From contig NZ_JABFAO010000010.1 of assembly GCF_017168235.1 (NCBI RefSeq), positions 62,001-126,000 of the forward strand: a DNA stretch of 64,000 bases, written 5' to 3'. Of this stretch, positions 8,184-17,636 are shown piece after piece. The notes beneath the pieces were generated by a model that worked only from the letters and a program-made list of their open reading frames with translations, had not been told where the DNA came from and did not search any database. The position numbers were made by a program, and so were the translations under genes. Numbering within the stretch: the first letter of the stretch is position 1; every line of letters starts with the position of its first letter. The DNA comes from Rhodococcus sp. KRD197. Its GTDB lineage: Bacteria; Actinomycetota; Actinomycetes; Mycobacteriales; Mycobacteriaceae.

Positions 8184-11100
8184 CGCGCTCACGGCCACCG
8201 CGATCAGCGCGATCAGCGCCGCCAGCTGGATCGCGTACGAGTGCCCGACGTAGCCGTCGGGTGCCCGCCAGGGGCCCGTCGACAGCAGGGCAATCGCCAG
8301 CAACGTTCCGCCGCAGGCGAGACCGACCAGCACTCGGTCTTCGGCTCCTGCACCGAATCGGCGCCTGAGGAACTCCGCTGTAGCCGCCACGACAACCGTC
8401 GCGACTATTCCGGCAACCCCGGCGGTCACGGCCACTGCGGCCACCAACGCCGCCCAGGCGAGCACTCTGCTTTGCCACGGAAGCGGAGGACTGTCGCCGT
8501 CGACGCGGCCACGCCGCAGTGCCAGAAACGTCAACGGAATCAGCAGTAGCAGTCCGCCGAAGATGCCGAGCCGGTACCACCCGTCGGTGGCGAACTCGAG
8601 CGTGACCGTGCCGGCTGCTCCGGCGGGCACGATCCAGCCCTGTTGCCATCCGTCGACTGTCACCGGGGTCAGCTCGTTGCCGTCGGGCCCCGTTGCGCGC
8701 CAGCCGATGTTGTTGCTCTCCGGGACGACAACCAGTCGGTCGGTGTCGTGCGAGGGCACGTCGATCTCGCGGCGGTCGGCATCCCATCGATTCGTCTCGA
8801 CCGCCTGTGGCGCCGAACTTGTCGCACTCACAGCGGGAACCGGCATGGTGCGCAGGCGAACCCCGTCGACGAAGAATGCCGCTCCCGGGTCCACGACGAT
8901 GTCCTGCCGGCCTTCTGGGAGCGGAATGGGATTGAGATCGGCGTTCTCGACCGGGAATGGGCCCTCGCACAGAGTTGCTCGCAGCGGCGCACCCGAACGA
9001 AGCTGCGCTGCAGTGCCCGTCACCGAAGCGCGGACAGTCTGGCCGGCGATCGACATGACCGGGCCCACATCGCAGCCGACGGTGATGCTCCGCTCCGCAT
9101 CGAAGGGAGCGCCCACCTCGCGACCGCCGGACAGTACGGCGACCTCGGCCAGCCCGGGAGGCGTGGGCTGCACGAAGCCGAGCGAGTTCTTGTCGAGCAC
9201 GTCGTCCCAGTCGACCAGCGACAGCACGATTCGATCGGTCACCTGCGGGAACAATTCGATCGTCGTTGCTTCGTCCGGGTCCACCTCGCGAACCTGCGGC
9301 CCGGCACCCAGATCCACCGCGACCGATGTCGGATGAACAGGCAGGGCGCCGCGGCTGGGGGTGAGTGTCAACCCGTCGACGAGGGTCGGCTCCGGCAGGG
9401 AGATGGTGAGCGTCGGCTGGGTGCCGGCGCGATTGTCGATGCTCGACGGGGCGGCGGTCCAAGACGTGCGTCGATCGCCGTCGGTTGCCGCGAAGGCGGA
9501 GCCTTGGAGGTCGCCGACGTCCGAGGCTCCGGTCGCGACGGGACGGCCGGGCTGCGACAGCAGGGATTCGAGCTCCGGGCTCTGCCGCGTGCGCAGCGTC
9601 AGTTCCGGGAGTACTGCAGTCCCCTGCGGCACAGAGAGGGTGCGGGTGAAGCGCCCCAGCTCCTCCGGGGCGACGGAGAGTCCGCTGCTACAGCGAATGC
9701 GATCCTGGGTGTCGACGCAGCCCGACCGCCCTGGGAACTCCTGGCTCAGCTCCCAGGCAGTGACGTCCGCGCCGGTTGCGACCTCCGGGAGGACCGTGCG
9801 GTGCACAATCGAAAGCTGCTGGGGCGCATCGCTGTTGGAGTAGTCCTCGACCGAGAGCTCGCTGATCCCGAACTGACTCCCGTTGGTGCCGCCCACCGTC
9901 GACCGTGCGGTGATCCGCAGCCATGATGTGGAGCCACCGGGCAGCGATACCGTCATGGGCTCACCCGGCTCGTCGACCCGTGCGGCGGTACTTCCGTTCT
10001 CGGTGGTGATTTCGAGCCATCGAACCGGATCGCCGATGGTGCCGGGACTCGTGCGCAGACGAAGCAGACCCCCTCGCAGGGGCTCGTCGAAATCGAGCTG
10101 GAGCCACTCGCCCACAGCGCTGTCGATTCCGTTGCTGACCCAGCTCGTCGCGAGATCACCGTCGACGACCGCGGCGACGCCGTTACCCGGTTTCGTGCCG
10201 CCGATCTGCGTCGCGTCCGAGGCTGAACTGGATGCCGTGATCGACGCACCCTCCCATTCGGCGTTCACCGTCTCGGCGCCGTCGACCGGGTAGTCGGCGA
10301 CCTCGTTGAGGGAGCGACGCGGCTCGTCGACCGACCGCAACGCGGAGTTGTGGTTGTCCACCTGACCGAAATCGGTTTCACGTCGTGTCGGTGTGTCCGT
10401 CACGGTCACCTCGTCGACCGTCAAACCGGCGGCCTCGGCATCGGAGGCCAGGATCACCGGGCCCTGCGGGACCGGTTGCGGAACACCCCGTCCCCGTTGC
10501 TCGTTCAACCGCTGCAGCGACTCCGGGCCGCCCTGCACGAACGGCACACGGTCGAGATCGACGGTGTACGGCCCGGACACTGCGGTAGAAGCACCGACGG
10601 TGTAGATCTCCACTGCCGGATACGGCGGCCGCAGGTCCCCGTCGACAGTGACGTCCTCGGTCGACCCCGGCGCGATGTCGTCGCCGAACTCGGCCACCTT
10701 CTCGAGCCCCGGGGAGCCGTCGAGCGCTGCATGGACCAACGCCGGACGCGCCGAGCGGGAGGACTCCGGATCGAGATCGTTGCGGACGACGACGTAGTGA
10801 ATGCCCTGACCGAGCAGGGTATCCGCGAGTCCAGCCGACGGGCGACCGTCGGCGAGGAGCCGTTGCACCGAGTCGAGGGCGCGGATCGCGCCGGGCGGCG
10901 TCAACGGCACGGAATCGCGCACCGCCCACGGCGTCGTGGCGAGGGCTTGCAGCGGTTCGTCTCGGGTCAGGCCCCATGTCTGCAGCGCGAACGGGGCGCC
11001 GGGGACGACGAGGGCACGCTGCGCGTCCGAACCGTCGGGGGAGGTGCCCGACGCGTTCTCGGTGAGCCAGTCCGCGGCGTCGTGCCAGTAGTCGGGGACG

Positions 11101-12419
11101 GCCTCGTAGGCGCCGCGAGGGGCCAGCTTTCCGGTCCAGGCCAGCGACGTAGAGAACGTCAGCGCGACGAGAACGAGCCCGGCCACGGCGACCATCTTGT
11201 CTCGCTCCGGGTGGGCGATCGCGTGACGCCACTCCGCGGGCGCGGCAGAGCCTGGCAGTGGAACTTTCGCCAGCAGGTGAGCGAGCCCGAGCACCAGTGG
11301 AATTCGGACGAGCGGTTCGAGTTTGTGGACGTTGCGCAGCGGTGCGCCCGCGGAATCGAGAAACACTCGGACGCTGTCGGCGATGGGGGAACCGAGCTCG
11401 CCGACATACCCTGCGGTGAGTCCGACGATGCCGACGAACAGCAGAACCGTCAGGCGACCGCGTGCGGGCATCGAACGCATCGCCAGTCCAGCCAGCCCGG
11501 CGGCCGCGATTGCGCCCGTCGCGATGACGGCGGCGGGTTGGGTGACGAGAACGGCGCCGGCGACGCGCTCCGGGGACACGAACGGCGTCCAACTGCTGGT
11601 GCCGCGCAGAATCTCGGCGAGCGATGCCCATTGCGTCGTGGTGCCGGAGGATTCGATGTAATCGAGGAACGGTGGGCTGACTCGCCCGAGCAGCAGCAGC
11701 GGAACGATCCACCACAGCGTCGCGAGAAGGAGAAATCCCGTCCACCAGCCGGAGAAGACGAGCCACCGGCGGTTCGGGCGGTGACACAGGACCCAGACGA
11801 CGCCGACGAGGCAGGCAGCTGCCGTCGCGACGGCATTGACGGCACCCATCAATGCCACCGCCAACGCCGATTGGGCGGCCAGTGACCGCACCCCCCAGTT
11901 CTGCGGGGTGGATCCGAAGGCCCGAACGATGGGAATGAGCACCCACGGCGCCAGCATCATCGGCATCGTCTCCGACGAGATCGACGTGAGGGTCGTGACG
12001 ACGCGCGGGGAGAGCGCAAAGGCGGTCGCGGCGATCAGACGCGAGCTGCGACTGCCGATACCGAGAGCTTCGGCGAGCCGAACGATTCCCCAGAATCCGG
12101 CGATCAGCAGCAGCGCCCACCAGATGCGCTGCGTGATCCACGGCGGGATCGCGAGTACGTCACCGAGCGCGAAGAACGCTCCGTGCGGAAAGAAGTAGCC
12201 GTAGGCCTGGTTCTGCACCTGCCCGAGTGGTGCTTGGGCGGTCCATTGATGCGCGGCGCGCGCAAGAAATCCGAGAGGATTCTGCGTCAGGTCGTATTTG
12301 GTATCGGCAACGGTGTAGCCGGGAACCTGCAGAAGGGAAAGCGCAAGCGCCAGAGCCGAGACACCGAGAAGCCATCTACGACCGAGTGGTTCGGAAGAGA
12401 TCGAAGCGCCGAGTTTCAG
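8166..12419 (-). CDS. aftD: arabinofuranosyltransferase AftD (GT-C family)
   Basis: This protein of about 1,417 residues adds arabinofuranose from decaprenylphosphoryl-arabinose to arabinogalactan and lipoarabinomannan at the outer face of the membrane. The N-terminal third is a GT-C membrane domain (NQAYGYFFPHGAF, GVRSLAAQSALAVALMG). The middle is exported and contains discoidin-like beta modules (AAVVDGDLATSWVSNG and FAATDGDRRTSWTAAP). Four helices close the C-terminus. Length matches AftD. The start is a problem: the homologous frame extends well upstream of the first GTG (12218), but no ATG, GTG or TTG exists between the in-frame TGA at 12458 and that GTG. The CTG at 12419, overlapping the stop of the small upstream gene as CTGA, is the best candidate. 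Confidence 0.9.
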   Translation of the reverse strand: MKLGASISSEPLGRRWLLGVSALALALSLLQVPGYTVADTKYDLTQNPLGFLARAAHQWTAQAPLGQVQNQAYGYFFPHGAFFALGDVLAIPPWITQRIWWALLLIAGFWGIVRLAEALGIGSRSSRLIAATAFALSPRVVTTLTSISSETMPMMLAPWVLIPIVRAFGSTPQNWGVRSLAAQSALAVALMGAVNAVATAAACLVGVVWVLCHRPNRRWLVFSGWWTGFLLLATLWWIVPLLLLGRVSPPFLDYIESSGTTTQWASLAEILRGTSSWTPFVSPERVAGAVLVTQPAAVIATGAIAAAGLAGLAMRSMPARGRLTVLLFVGIVGLTAGYVGELGSPIADSVRVFLDSAGAPLRNVHKLEPLVRIPLVLGLAHLLAKVPLPGSAAPAEWRHAIAHPERDKMVAVAGLVLVALTFSTSLAWTGKLAPRGAYEAVPDYWHDAADWLTENASGTSPDGSDAQRALVVPGAPFALQTWGLTRDEPLQALATTPWAVRDSVPLTPPGAIRALDSVQRLLADGRPSAGLADTLLGQGIHYVVVRNDLDPESSRSARPALVHAALDGSPGLEKVAEFGDDIAPGSTEDVTVDGDLRPPYPAVEIYTVGASTAVSGPYTVDLDRVPFVQGGPESLQRLNEQRGRGVPQPVPQGPVILASDAEAAGLTVDEVTVTDTPTRRETDFGQVDNHNSALRSVDEPRRSLNEVADYPVDGAETVNAEWEGASITASSSASDATQIGGTKPGNGVAAVVDGDLATSWVSNGIDSAVGEWLQLDFDEPLRGGLLRLRTSPGTIGDPVRWLEITTENGSTAARVDEPGEPMTVSLPGGSTSWLRITARSTVGGTNGSQFGISELSVEDYSNSDAPQQLSIVHRTVLPEVATGADVTAWELSQEFPGRSGCVDTQDRIRCSSGLSVAPEELGRFTRTLSVPQGTAVLPELTLRTRQSPELESLLSQPGRPVATGASDVGDLQGSAFAATDGDRRTSWTAAPSSIDNRAGTQPTLTISLPEPTLVDGLTLTPSRGALPVHPTSVAVDLGAGPQVREVDPDEATTIELFPQVTDRIVLSLVDWDDVLDKNSLGFVQPTPPGLAEVAVLSGGREVGAPFDAERSITVGCDVGPVMSIAGQTVRASVTGTAAQLRSGAPLRATLCEGPFPVENADLNPIPLPEGRQDIVVDPGAAFFVDGVRLRTMPVPAVSATSSAPQAVETNRWDADRREIDVPSHDTDRLVVVPESNNIGWRATGPDGNELTPVTVDGWQQGWIVPAGAAGTVTLEFATDGWYRLGIFGGLLLLIPLTFLALRRGRVDGDSPPLPWQSRVLAWAALVAAVAVTAGVAGIVATVVVAATAEFLRRRFGAGAEDRVLVGLACGGTLLAIALLSTGPWRAPDGYVGHSYAIQLAALIALIAVAVSALRARL

Positions 12420-12586
12420 CGGCTGCCGTACTCGACCTGGTTCAACAGCGAGGAATCAGCGTTGCCCGATCGGTCGATCTCGGGACGGGTGTTGTCCGAC
12501 GCCGCCGCCGTCACTCCGAACACGGCACCTGCGCCCAACACCGCACCGGCCACAGCAGCAATAATCCCCGGGACAGCGAACTTCAT
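12416..12586 (-). CDS. small DUF2613 exported/membrane protein (Rv0236A-like)
   Basis: This 56-residue protein has one N-terminal hydrophobic segment (residues 2-30, alanine/glycine rich) and a short polar tail ending NQVEYGSR. It could be a single-pass protein or a secreted peptide. It matches the DUF2613 pattern, which I recall sitting directly upstream of aftD in mycobacteria. The ATG at 12586 is chosen over one 30 bases upstream that would put charged residues ahead of the signal. Its TGA overlaps the proposed CTG start of aftD, suggesting translational coupling. Function is unknown; a role as an AftD accessory subunit is inference from position. Confidence 0.75.
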   Translation of the reverse strand: MKFAVPGIIAAVAGAVLGAGAVFGVTAAASDNTRPEIDRSGNADSSLLNQVEYGSR

Positions 12587-12695
12587 CTCGGTACTCCACT
12601 TTCCTCGACACGGCAATCACGAGCGACGGCTGACAATCCCCCGCGCGCGGATCACGCTATCACCTGGATCGGCCCGTCCTGGGTTGCACGCGCTG

Positions 12696-13163
12696 CTACT
12701 TGCCCGGCGGAACGATCAGAACGGGTCGGTGGCTGTGTCGCAGCACGTGGTCGGCAACCGAACTCTGCAGTAGCGAGCGCAGACCGGTAGTGCCCCTGGT
12801 GCCTGTGACAATGATGTCCACGTCCAGGTCGTCGGCTTTTTCGACGATGGCGCTCCAGATTGCCGTGGTGCATTCGGTGCAGTGTCCCTCGACGCTCAGA
12901 CCGGCCTCCCCCGCGAGCCTGACGCCCTCGCTGTTGATGATCTTGGCGTCGGTGAGTGCAACGTCCTCGGCCTCGTCGTCGGGGACCCACTCCGGCTGCA
13001 TGACACCGGAAAGGCCGGACAGTCTGGCGGCCTGACGCACCATCGGTTCCCAGGCCGTAACGACGAGTGCGCGCTTTGTCATCAGAAACCGCCCGGCGTA
13101 TTCGATTGCGCGTTTCGCGTTGTCGGAGCCGTCGTAGGCGATGAGAATCAGATCTGCAGGCAT
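12696..13163 (-). CDS. universal stress protein (UspA family)
   Basis: This 155-residue single-domain USP begins LILIAYDGSDNAKRAIEYA. It ends with the nucleotide-binding pattern GTRGTTGLRSLLQSSVADHV followed by HRPVLIVPPG, which matches the G-2x-G-9x-G-(S/T) motif of ATP-binding UspA proteins. It is cytoplasmic, and such proteins are induced under stress or low oxygen. The start at 13163 has a strong GGAGGA site upstream. It is divergent from lpqI with 92 bases between starts, and follows the DUF2613 gene on the same strand at 109 bases. Confidence 0.92.
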   Translation of the reverse strand: MPADLILIAYDGSDNAKRAIEYAGRFLMTKRALVVTAWEPMVRQAARLSGLSGVMQPEWVPDDEAEDVALTDAKIINSEGVRLAGEAGLSVEGHCTECTTAIWSAIVEKADDLDVDIIVTGTRGTTGLRSLLQSSVADHVLRHSHRPVLIVPPGK

Positions 13164-13255
13164 CGTGTTTCCTCCTGATGTCGCGTTTGTCCGAGCCTAT
13201 CGCGTGACGGCGTCCTTTCGCGGTGCGTCGGAGGTGTCGGCTACCGTCGGTTGCC

Positions 13256-14428
13256 ATGACGAAGCTCCGCTCGCCCCTCTCCGTAGCCGCGCTGTTGGTC
13301 GGTGTCTCTGTCACTGCCTCGTGCGCTGGGGGAGGTACGGAGGCGGCTGCTCCGTCGCCGACGGTCGCTGCGGCGTCCTCCACATCGCTCACACCGGATC
13401 CGACGACCGAACCTGCTCCTCCGGTCGACGCGTGCGCGGTGTTCGTCGGAACCCTGACCGAGCGGCAGCGTCTTGCCCAACTACTCACCGTCGGCGTCAC
13501 CGGGACGGCCGACGCGGTCGACATCATGGCCCGCGAGCAGGTCGGCGGCATCTTCATCGGGAGTTGGACCGACACCGCGACGCTGGCGAACAGAGAGGTC
13601 CCGCAGATCGTCGACGCCGCGGCGGTGCCGCCGATGGTCACCATCGACGAGGAGGGCGGCCGCGTATCCCGCGTCGCGAATCTGCTCGGAGAGGTCCCCT
13701 CGGCGCGGGAGACAGCGCAGACGATGACCGTCGACGAGACCTACCAGCTGGCGCTCGAGCGGGGACGCGGGCTGAAGGATCTGGGTGTGACCGTCGACTA
13801 CGCCCCCGTCGTCGACGTCAGCAGTCAACCGGACAACTCGGTGATCGGCGATCGGTCCTTCTCCGCCGATCCCGACCAGGTGGTGGCCTACGCAGGCGCG
13901 TACGCGCAGGGGCTGCGCGACGCCGGGATCGCGTCCGTCATCAAGCATTTCCCCGGTCACGGCTCGGGATCGGGAGATTCGCACACGGGCGCGGTGTCGA
14001 CGCCGCCGCTGGATCAATTGATGCAGTCGGATCTGATTCCCTTCGCGGCGCTCTCGCCCACCGGGGTCGGCGTCATGATGGGGCATCTCGACGTGCCCGG
14101 GTTGACGGCCCCCGGTGTGCCCGCCAGCATCAGTCCGGCCGCGATGTCGCTGCTGCGCGACGGTGTCGGCTACGGTGCGGCACCGTTCACCGGTCCGATC
14201 TTCACCGACGATCTCAGTGGGATGGCGGCCATCACCGACCGTCTCGGCATCGTCTCCGCAGTGGAGGCGGCAGTCGTCGCCGGCGCCGATGTAGCGTTGT
14301 GGCTCACCACCGACGACGTCCCTCAGGTGTTGGACAACCTCGAGGATGCTGTCTCGACGGGACGATTGCCTGTAGACCAGGTCGATCGCTCCGCAGCGAC
14401 TGTCGCGCGATTCAAGGGTGCCTGCTAG
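13256..14428 (+). CDS. lpqI: beta-N-acetylhexosaminidase lipoprotein LpqI (GH3, NagZ-type)
   Basis: This 390-residue lipoprotein has a signal peptide ending in the lipobox VTASC (lipidated Cys about residue 23) and a proline/threonine-rich linker. A GH3 N-terminal catalytic domain follows. The motif KHFPGHGSGSGDSH carries the conserved Lys-His and the acid/base histidine of NagZ enzymes, and FTDDLSGMAAI contains the expected catalytic aspartate. It removes N-acetylglucosamine from peptidoglycan fragments outside the membrane and belongs to wall recycling. ATG 13256 is preferred; TACCGT ends 8 bases earlier. As in M. tuberculosis (Rv0237), a TetR gene follows. Confidence 0.92.
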   Translation: MTKLRSPLSVAALLVGVSVTASCAGGGTEAAAPSPTVAAASSTSLTPDPTTEPAPPVDACAVFVGTLTERQRLAQLLTVGVTGTADAVDIMAREQVGGIFIGSWTDTATLANREVPQIVDAAAVPPMVTIDEEGGRVSRVANLLGEVPSARETAQTMTVDETYQLALERGRGLKDLGVTVDYAPVVDVSSQPDNSVIGDRSFSADPDQVVAYAGAYAQGLRDAGIASVIKHFPGHGSGSGDSHTGAVSTPPLDQLMQSDLIPFAALSPTGVGVMMGHLDVPGLTAPGVPASISPAAMSLLRDGVGYGAAPFTGPIFTDDLSGMAAITDRLGIVSAVEAAVVAGADVALWLTTDDVPQVLDNLEDAVSTGRLPVDQVDRSAATVARFKGAC

Positions 14429-14508
14429 ATTCCGACACGTCGACGCTGGGGACGCGAGCTTCCTTACCGTGGAGTAATGTCATGGGTTCGACGTTGTTTG
14501 GAGGACAC

Positions 14509-15114
14509 ATGGCTGGCGGCACCAAACGACTGCCCCGCGCCGTGCGAGAACAGCAAATGCTAGACGCTGCGGTGGATGTATTCTCGGACAAAGGTTTTCA
14601 CGAGACCTCCATGGATTCGATCGCCAAGCAGGCGGCGATATCCAAACCGATGCTCTACTTGTACTACGGCTCCAAGGATGAACTGTTCGCTGCATGCATC
14701 GCGCGCGAAGGCGTCAAGTTCGTCGAGGCGCTCACCCCGGCCGCCGACCCGTCGTTGACTCCACGCGAGCAACTCCGAAGCGCCCTGCTCGGGTTCCTCG
14801 GATTCGTCGGCGAACACCGCAAATCGTGGATGGTGCTCTATCGCCAGGCCATCGGTCAGACCGCGTTCGCCTCGCAGGTCCAAAGCAGCCGCGATCGTCT
14901 CATCGAGCTCACCGCAGGACTGCTCGAGATGAGCACCAAAGACCCCGAACCGGGCCAGAATTTCGCGCTGATGGCCGTCGCCCTCGTCGGCGCAGGTGAA
15001 GCCGTCGCGGACCGCGTCGCCGGTGGAGAGATCGAGGTCGGCGACGCCGCTGACCTCCTCGAAAACCTCGCCTGGCGCGGACTGGCGGGCAAGAAGAGCG
15101 CGTCCACGCCCTGA
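14509..15114 (+). CDS. TetR-family transcriptional regulator (Rv0238-like)
   Basis: This 201-residue regulator has a typical TetR N-terminal helix-turn-helix (residues 14-60): LDAAVDVFSDKGFHETSMDS, then IAKQAAISKPMLYLYYGSKDEL, where the recognition helix is very conserved. The C-terminal ligand domain is all-helical. ATG 14509 follows GGAGG by 4 bases; an in-frame ATG at 14482 is less well placed. It sits downstream of lpqI and next to the htdX-fabG4/fadA2 genes. It could therefore recognise the palindrome found upstream of fatty-acid genes in this window, but nothing in the sequence proves this. Confidence 0.9.
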   Translation: MAGGTKRLPRAVREQQMLDAAVDVFSDKGFHETSMDSIAKQAAISKPMLYLYYGSKDELFAACIAREGVKFVEALTPAADPSLTPREQLRSALLGFLGFVGEHRKSWMVLYRQAIGQTAFASQVQSSRDRLIELTAGLLEMSTKDPEPGQNFALMAVALVGAGEAVADRVAGGEIEVGDAADLLENLAWRGLAGKKSASTP

Positions 15115-15125
15115 GCCGCTTTGTG

Positions 15126-15286
15126 GTGACCGAATGGGGCCTTCTCACACTCTGAGTGACCGAATGTCACATTCGCTCCGTCGGGGTGACCGAATGTCAC
15201 CTTCGCACACTCTGAGTGACCGAATGTGACATTCGCTCCGTCGGGGCACGCAAAAGGGGTGACCGAATGTGACATTCGGTCACCCC
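15126..15286. repeat. 30-bp-period repeat array ending in a 31-nt palindrome
   Basis: GTGACCGAATG begins at 15126, 15156, 15186 and 15216, exactly 30 bases apart, and again at 15259. The intervening 19-base halves alternate between two types (one ending CACACTCTGA, the other ending CTCCGTCGGG), giving an A-B-A-B order. The last unit is part of a perfect palindrome with a central G at 15256-15286. The array fills the space between the convergent TetR and htdX genes and probably also ends transcription there. Confidence 0.8.
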
Positions 15287-15306
15287 CGCGGGTGATGCTG
15301 GAGCAT

Positions 15307-16164
15307 TTACCGCACAGTGGCGGTGAGGTACGGGTACCCCTTCTTCGGGTGCTTGAGCGACAGGTCCCAGCCTGCGCCAACGGATTCTGCGTACACGTTG
15401 ATGGTGGACGGCAGAACGATCGGCTTGCCGAACCGGATCTTGTAGGTCGACTTGCCGGGAAGCCTGCCTTCGATGATCTGGAGAATTGCTGCAGCACTCC
15501 ACATTCCGTGGGCGATGGTCTTCGGGAAGCCGAAGGCCTTGGCGCCCAGGGTGGAGACGTGAATCGGATTGCGGTCACCCGAGATGGCCGCGTACTTGCT
15601 GATCGTCCTCTGATCGACGCGGAGTGTACGAGTCGGGGGCGGCGGCACCTCGTCGGCGGGAGGAGCTTCGCGCGGCCCACCGGACAGTGAGGTCTTCTGC
15701 AGACTCAGGAAGGTCGAGGTCTGCTTCCAGACGAGTTCACGCCCGACACTGACTTCGCTGATGAGATCGACCAGCAAACCCTTTCGGTGCTCGCGCAGGT
15801 TCTCCGCGTGCACTCGAATATCGAGTGGCTCCGACACCGAGATGGGCCGCAGCTGCTCGATCACGTTCTCGGCGTGTACGGATCCGATGGCCGCGAAGGG
15901 AAATCCCTTCGACACCATCAGCTTCATCACCGTCGGGAACACGAGCGTGAACGGGTAGGTCACCGGCAGCGTGTCACCGAACCGGAGCCCCGTCGCCCGG
16001 CAGTACCCGGCCAGGTTGTCCGGATCCACCCGCAGGCCGCGAAGCTCGAATTCCGTGTCCGGTACCGAGGACGATTTGGAGCCGAGGAACGGCAGGGCTC
16101 CGAGTGCTGCGGCAGCGTAGATATCGGAGGTCTTCGGCTGCTCCGAGAGCTGGATGACGCTCAT
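15307..16164 (-). CDS. htdX: MaoC-like (R)-specific hydratase/dehydratase HtdX
   Basis: This 285-residue double hot-dog protein has the MaoC hydratase signature near the C-terminal half: [19 protein letters not shown] with catalytic Asp and His, then [18 protein letters not shown]. The N-terminal half is a degenerate hot-dog. It hydrates trans-2-enoyl-CoA or dehydrates (3R)-hydroxyacyl thioesters. ATG 16164 overlaps the fabG4 stop as ATGA, so the two are translationally coupled, which fits consecutive reactions. The M. tuberculosis counterpart is Rv0241c in the same order. Its 3' end faces the repeat array. Confidence 0.93.
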   Translation of the reverse strand: MSVIQLSEQPKTSDIYAAAALGALPFLGSKSSSVPDTEFELRGLRVDPDNLAGYCRATGLRFGDTLPVTYPFTLVFPTVMKLMVSKGFPFAAIGSVHAENVIEQLRPISVSEPLDIRVHAENLREHRKGLLVDLISEVSVGRELVWKQTSTFLSLQKTSLSGGPREAPPADEVPPPPTRTLRVDQRTISKYAAISGDRNPIHVSTLGAKAFGFPKTIAHGMWSAAAILQIIEGRLPGKSTYKIRFGKPIVLPSTINVYAESVGAGWDLSLKHPKKGYPYLTATVR

Positions 16165-17507
16165 GCGCCGAGCAGGCTCTGGCCGCACACGCGGACGATC
16201 TGGCCGGTGACGGCGTTCGAGGCAGGGCTAGCGAAGTACGAGACCAGTTCTGCGACATCGACGGTCTGGCCACCCTGCAGAAGGGAGCTCATGCGTCGTC
16301 CTGCTTCACGGGTGGCGAACGGGATGGCGGCCGTCATCGCGGTTTCGATGAAACCGGGTGCCACGGCGTTGATCGTGATTCCCTTTTTCGCGAGAACAGG
16401 CGCCGACGCGTGCACGAGGCCGATGACGCCCGCCTTGGATGTGCCGTAGTTCGTCTGGCCGCGGTTGCCTGCGATGCCTGCGATGGACGAGACGTCCACG
16501 ACGCGTCCACCCTCCTTCAGTGCGCCGGTCTCCACCAGGTGGTCGGTGATCCGCTGCGGTGCAAGAAGGTTGACGCCCATGACCGAGTTCCAGCGGCTCT
16601 CGTCCATGTTTGCGAGCGTCTTGTCGCGGGTGATTCCGGCATTGTGCACGATGATGTCCGCGCCGCCGTGCCGCTCGAGCAGGTGCTTGGAAAGTACTTC
16701 GCCGGCGTCGTCGGCGGTGACGTCGAGCGAGAGGGAGGTGCCGCCGATCTTGTTGGCGACCTCGGAAAGTGCATCGCCCGCAGCGGGGATGTCCGCGGCA
16801 ATCACGGTTGCGCCGTCGCGAGCGAGCACCTCGGCGATGGTCGCGCCGATTCCGCGAGCAGCACCGGTGACGACGGCGACCTTGCCGGCGAGCGGCTTGT
16901 CCCACGAGGCCGGGGCTTCGGAGTCGGCGTCACCGACGGCGATGACCTGGCCGTCGACGAACGCGGATTTCGCCGAGAGCAGGAATCGAAGGGTCGACTC
17001 GAGCCCGGAGAGTCCGGTCGATGCTTTGGGGGAGACGTAGACGAGCTGGGCGGTGGCGCCGTGCTTGACCTCTTTGCCGACACTGCGGGTGAAGCCTTCG
17101 AGTGCACGCTGGGCGATGTGCTCGTCGACGCTGGCGGTCTCCTCGGGAGTCGTTCCGATGACGACGACGCGGGCCGACGACGCGAGGTTGCGGATGACCG
17201 GCTGGAAGAACTGGAACAGCTGCTCGAGCTCGGAGACGTTTCCGATGCCGGTGGCGTCGAAGACCAGGGCGCCGTACTTGCTGTCGTGCGGCTGGGCCTG
17301 CGGGTAGTCCGAGAGGAGCTCCCGAAGCGGTTCCACGAGTCGACCGCTACCGCCGATGAGGACGGGGCCGGCAAGTGGTGGCTCGCCTTCCTTGTACCGC
17401 CGCAGGTTCTCGGGCTGCGGCAGACCGGCCTGCTTGGCGATGAATGCTCCCGGCGCGGACGCCAGGAATGTTGAGTACAGGTCTGGGGCTCCCTTGGTGG
17501 CTGCCAC
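16161..17507 (-). CDS. fabG4: 3-oxoacyl-ACP/CoA reductase FabG4 (long SDR)
   Basis: This 448-residue reductase has an N-terminal flavodoxin-like regulatory domain (residues 1-205) and a C-terminal SDR domain. The cofactor motif TGAARGIG is near residue 216. The catalytic set is the Ser in VDVSSIAG and the Tyr/Lys of NYGTSKAG. The high-molecular-weight FabG4 type prefers NADH and long-chain CoA substrates. The start is GTG 17507, preceded by AAGGTAGG; the upstream part of the frame crosses the shared promoter region. It is co-transcribed with htdX and divergent from fadA2. Confidence 0.94.
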   Translation of the reverse strand: MAATKGAPDLYSTFLASAPGAFIAKQAGLPQPENLRRYKEGEPPLAGPVLIGGSGRLVEPLRELLSDYPQAQPHDSKYGALVFDATGIGNVSELEQLFQFFQPVIRNLASSARVVVIGTTPEETASVDEHIAQRALEGFTRSVGKEVKHGATAQLVYVSPKASTGLSGLESTLRFLLSAKSAFVDGQVIAVGDADSEAPASWDKPLAGKVAVVTGAARGIGATIAEVLARDGATVIAADIPAAGDALSEVANKIGGTSLSLDVTADDAGEVLSKHLLERHGGADIIVHNAGITRDKTLANMDESRWNSVMGVNLLAPQRITDHLVETGALKEGGRVVDVSSIAGIAGNRGQTNYGTSKAGVIGLVHASAPVLAKKGITINAVAPGFIETAMTAAIPFATREAGRRMSSLLQGGQTVDVAELVSYFASPASNAVTGQIVRVCGQSLLGA

Positions 17508-17574
17508 TATCCTACCTTTCACTTGGCGCCTTCGCGGATGGAGACGAAGGACATGACCGGGTGTCGACAACCAA

Positions 17575-17590
17575 CTTACTCGCCAGTAAG
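17575..17590. promoter_or_regulatory. 16-bp palindrome between fabG4 and fadA2
   Basis: CTTACTCGCCAGTAAG is a near-perfect inverted repeat in the 129-base divergent region, 68 bases upstream of fabG4 and 47 upstream of fadA2. It matches sites before fadE5 (30446, 30506) and etfD (62963, 62988). The size and symmetry suit a TetR dimer. Confidence 0.7.
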
Positions 17591-17636
17591 ATGAAACTCC
17601 ACCAGGGCTATTTTCAGCGATGTTTGGAGACGTAAA

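Noticed and set aside
10378..12141. 587-codon open frame within aftD
   Set aside because: It is arginine-rich, has no domain, and lies in another frame of the same strand as the clear AftD coding sequence.
13141..15114. Single 657-codon gene spanning the region before the TetR gene
   Set aside because: Its first two thirds overlap the clear lpqI frame and read as arginine-rich noise. Only the last 201 codons are the TetR gene.
15126..15286. Possible CRISPR array because of 30-base periodic repeats
   Set aside because: The spaces between repeat words alternate between just two types and are not unique spacers. No cas gene is near, and the array ends in a palindrome.
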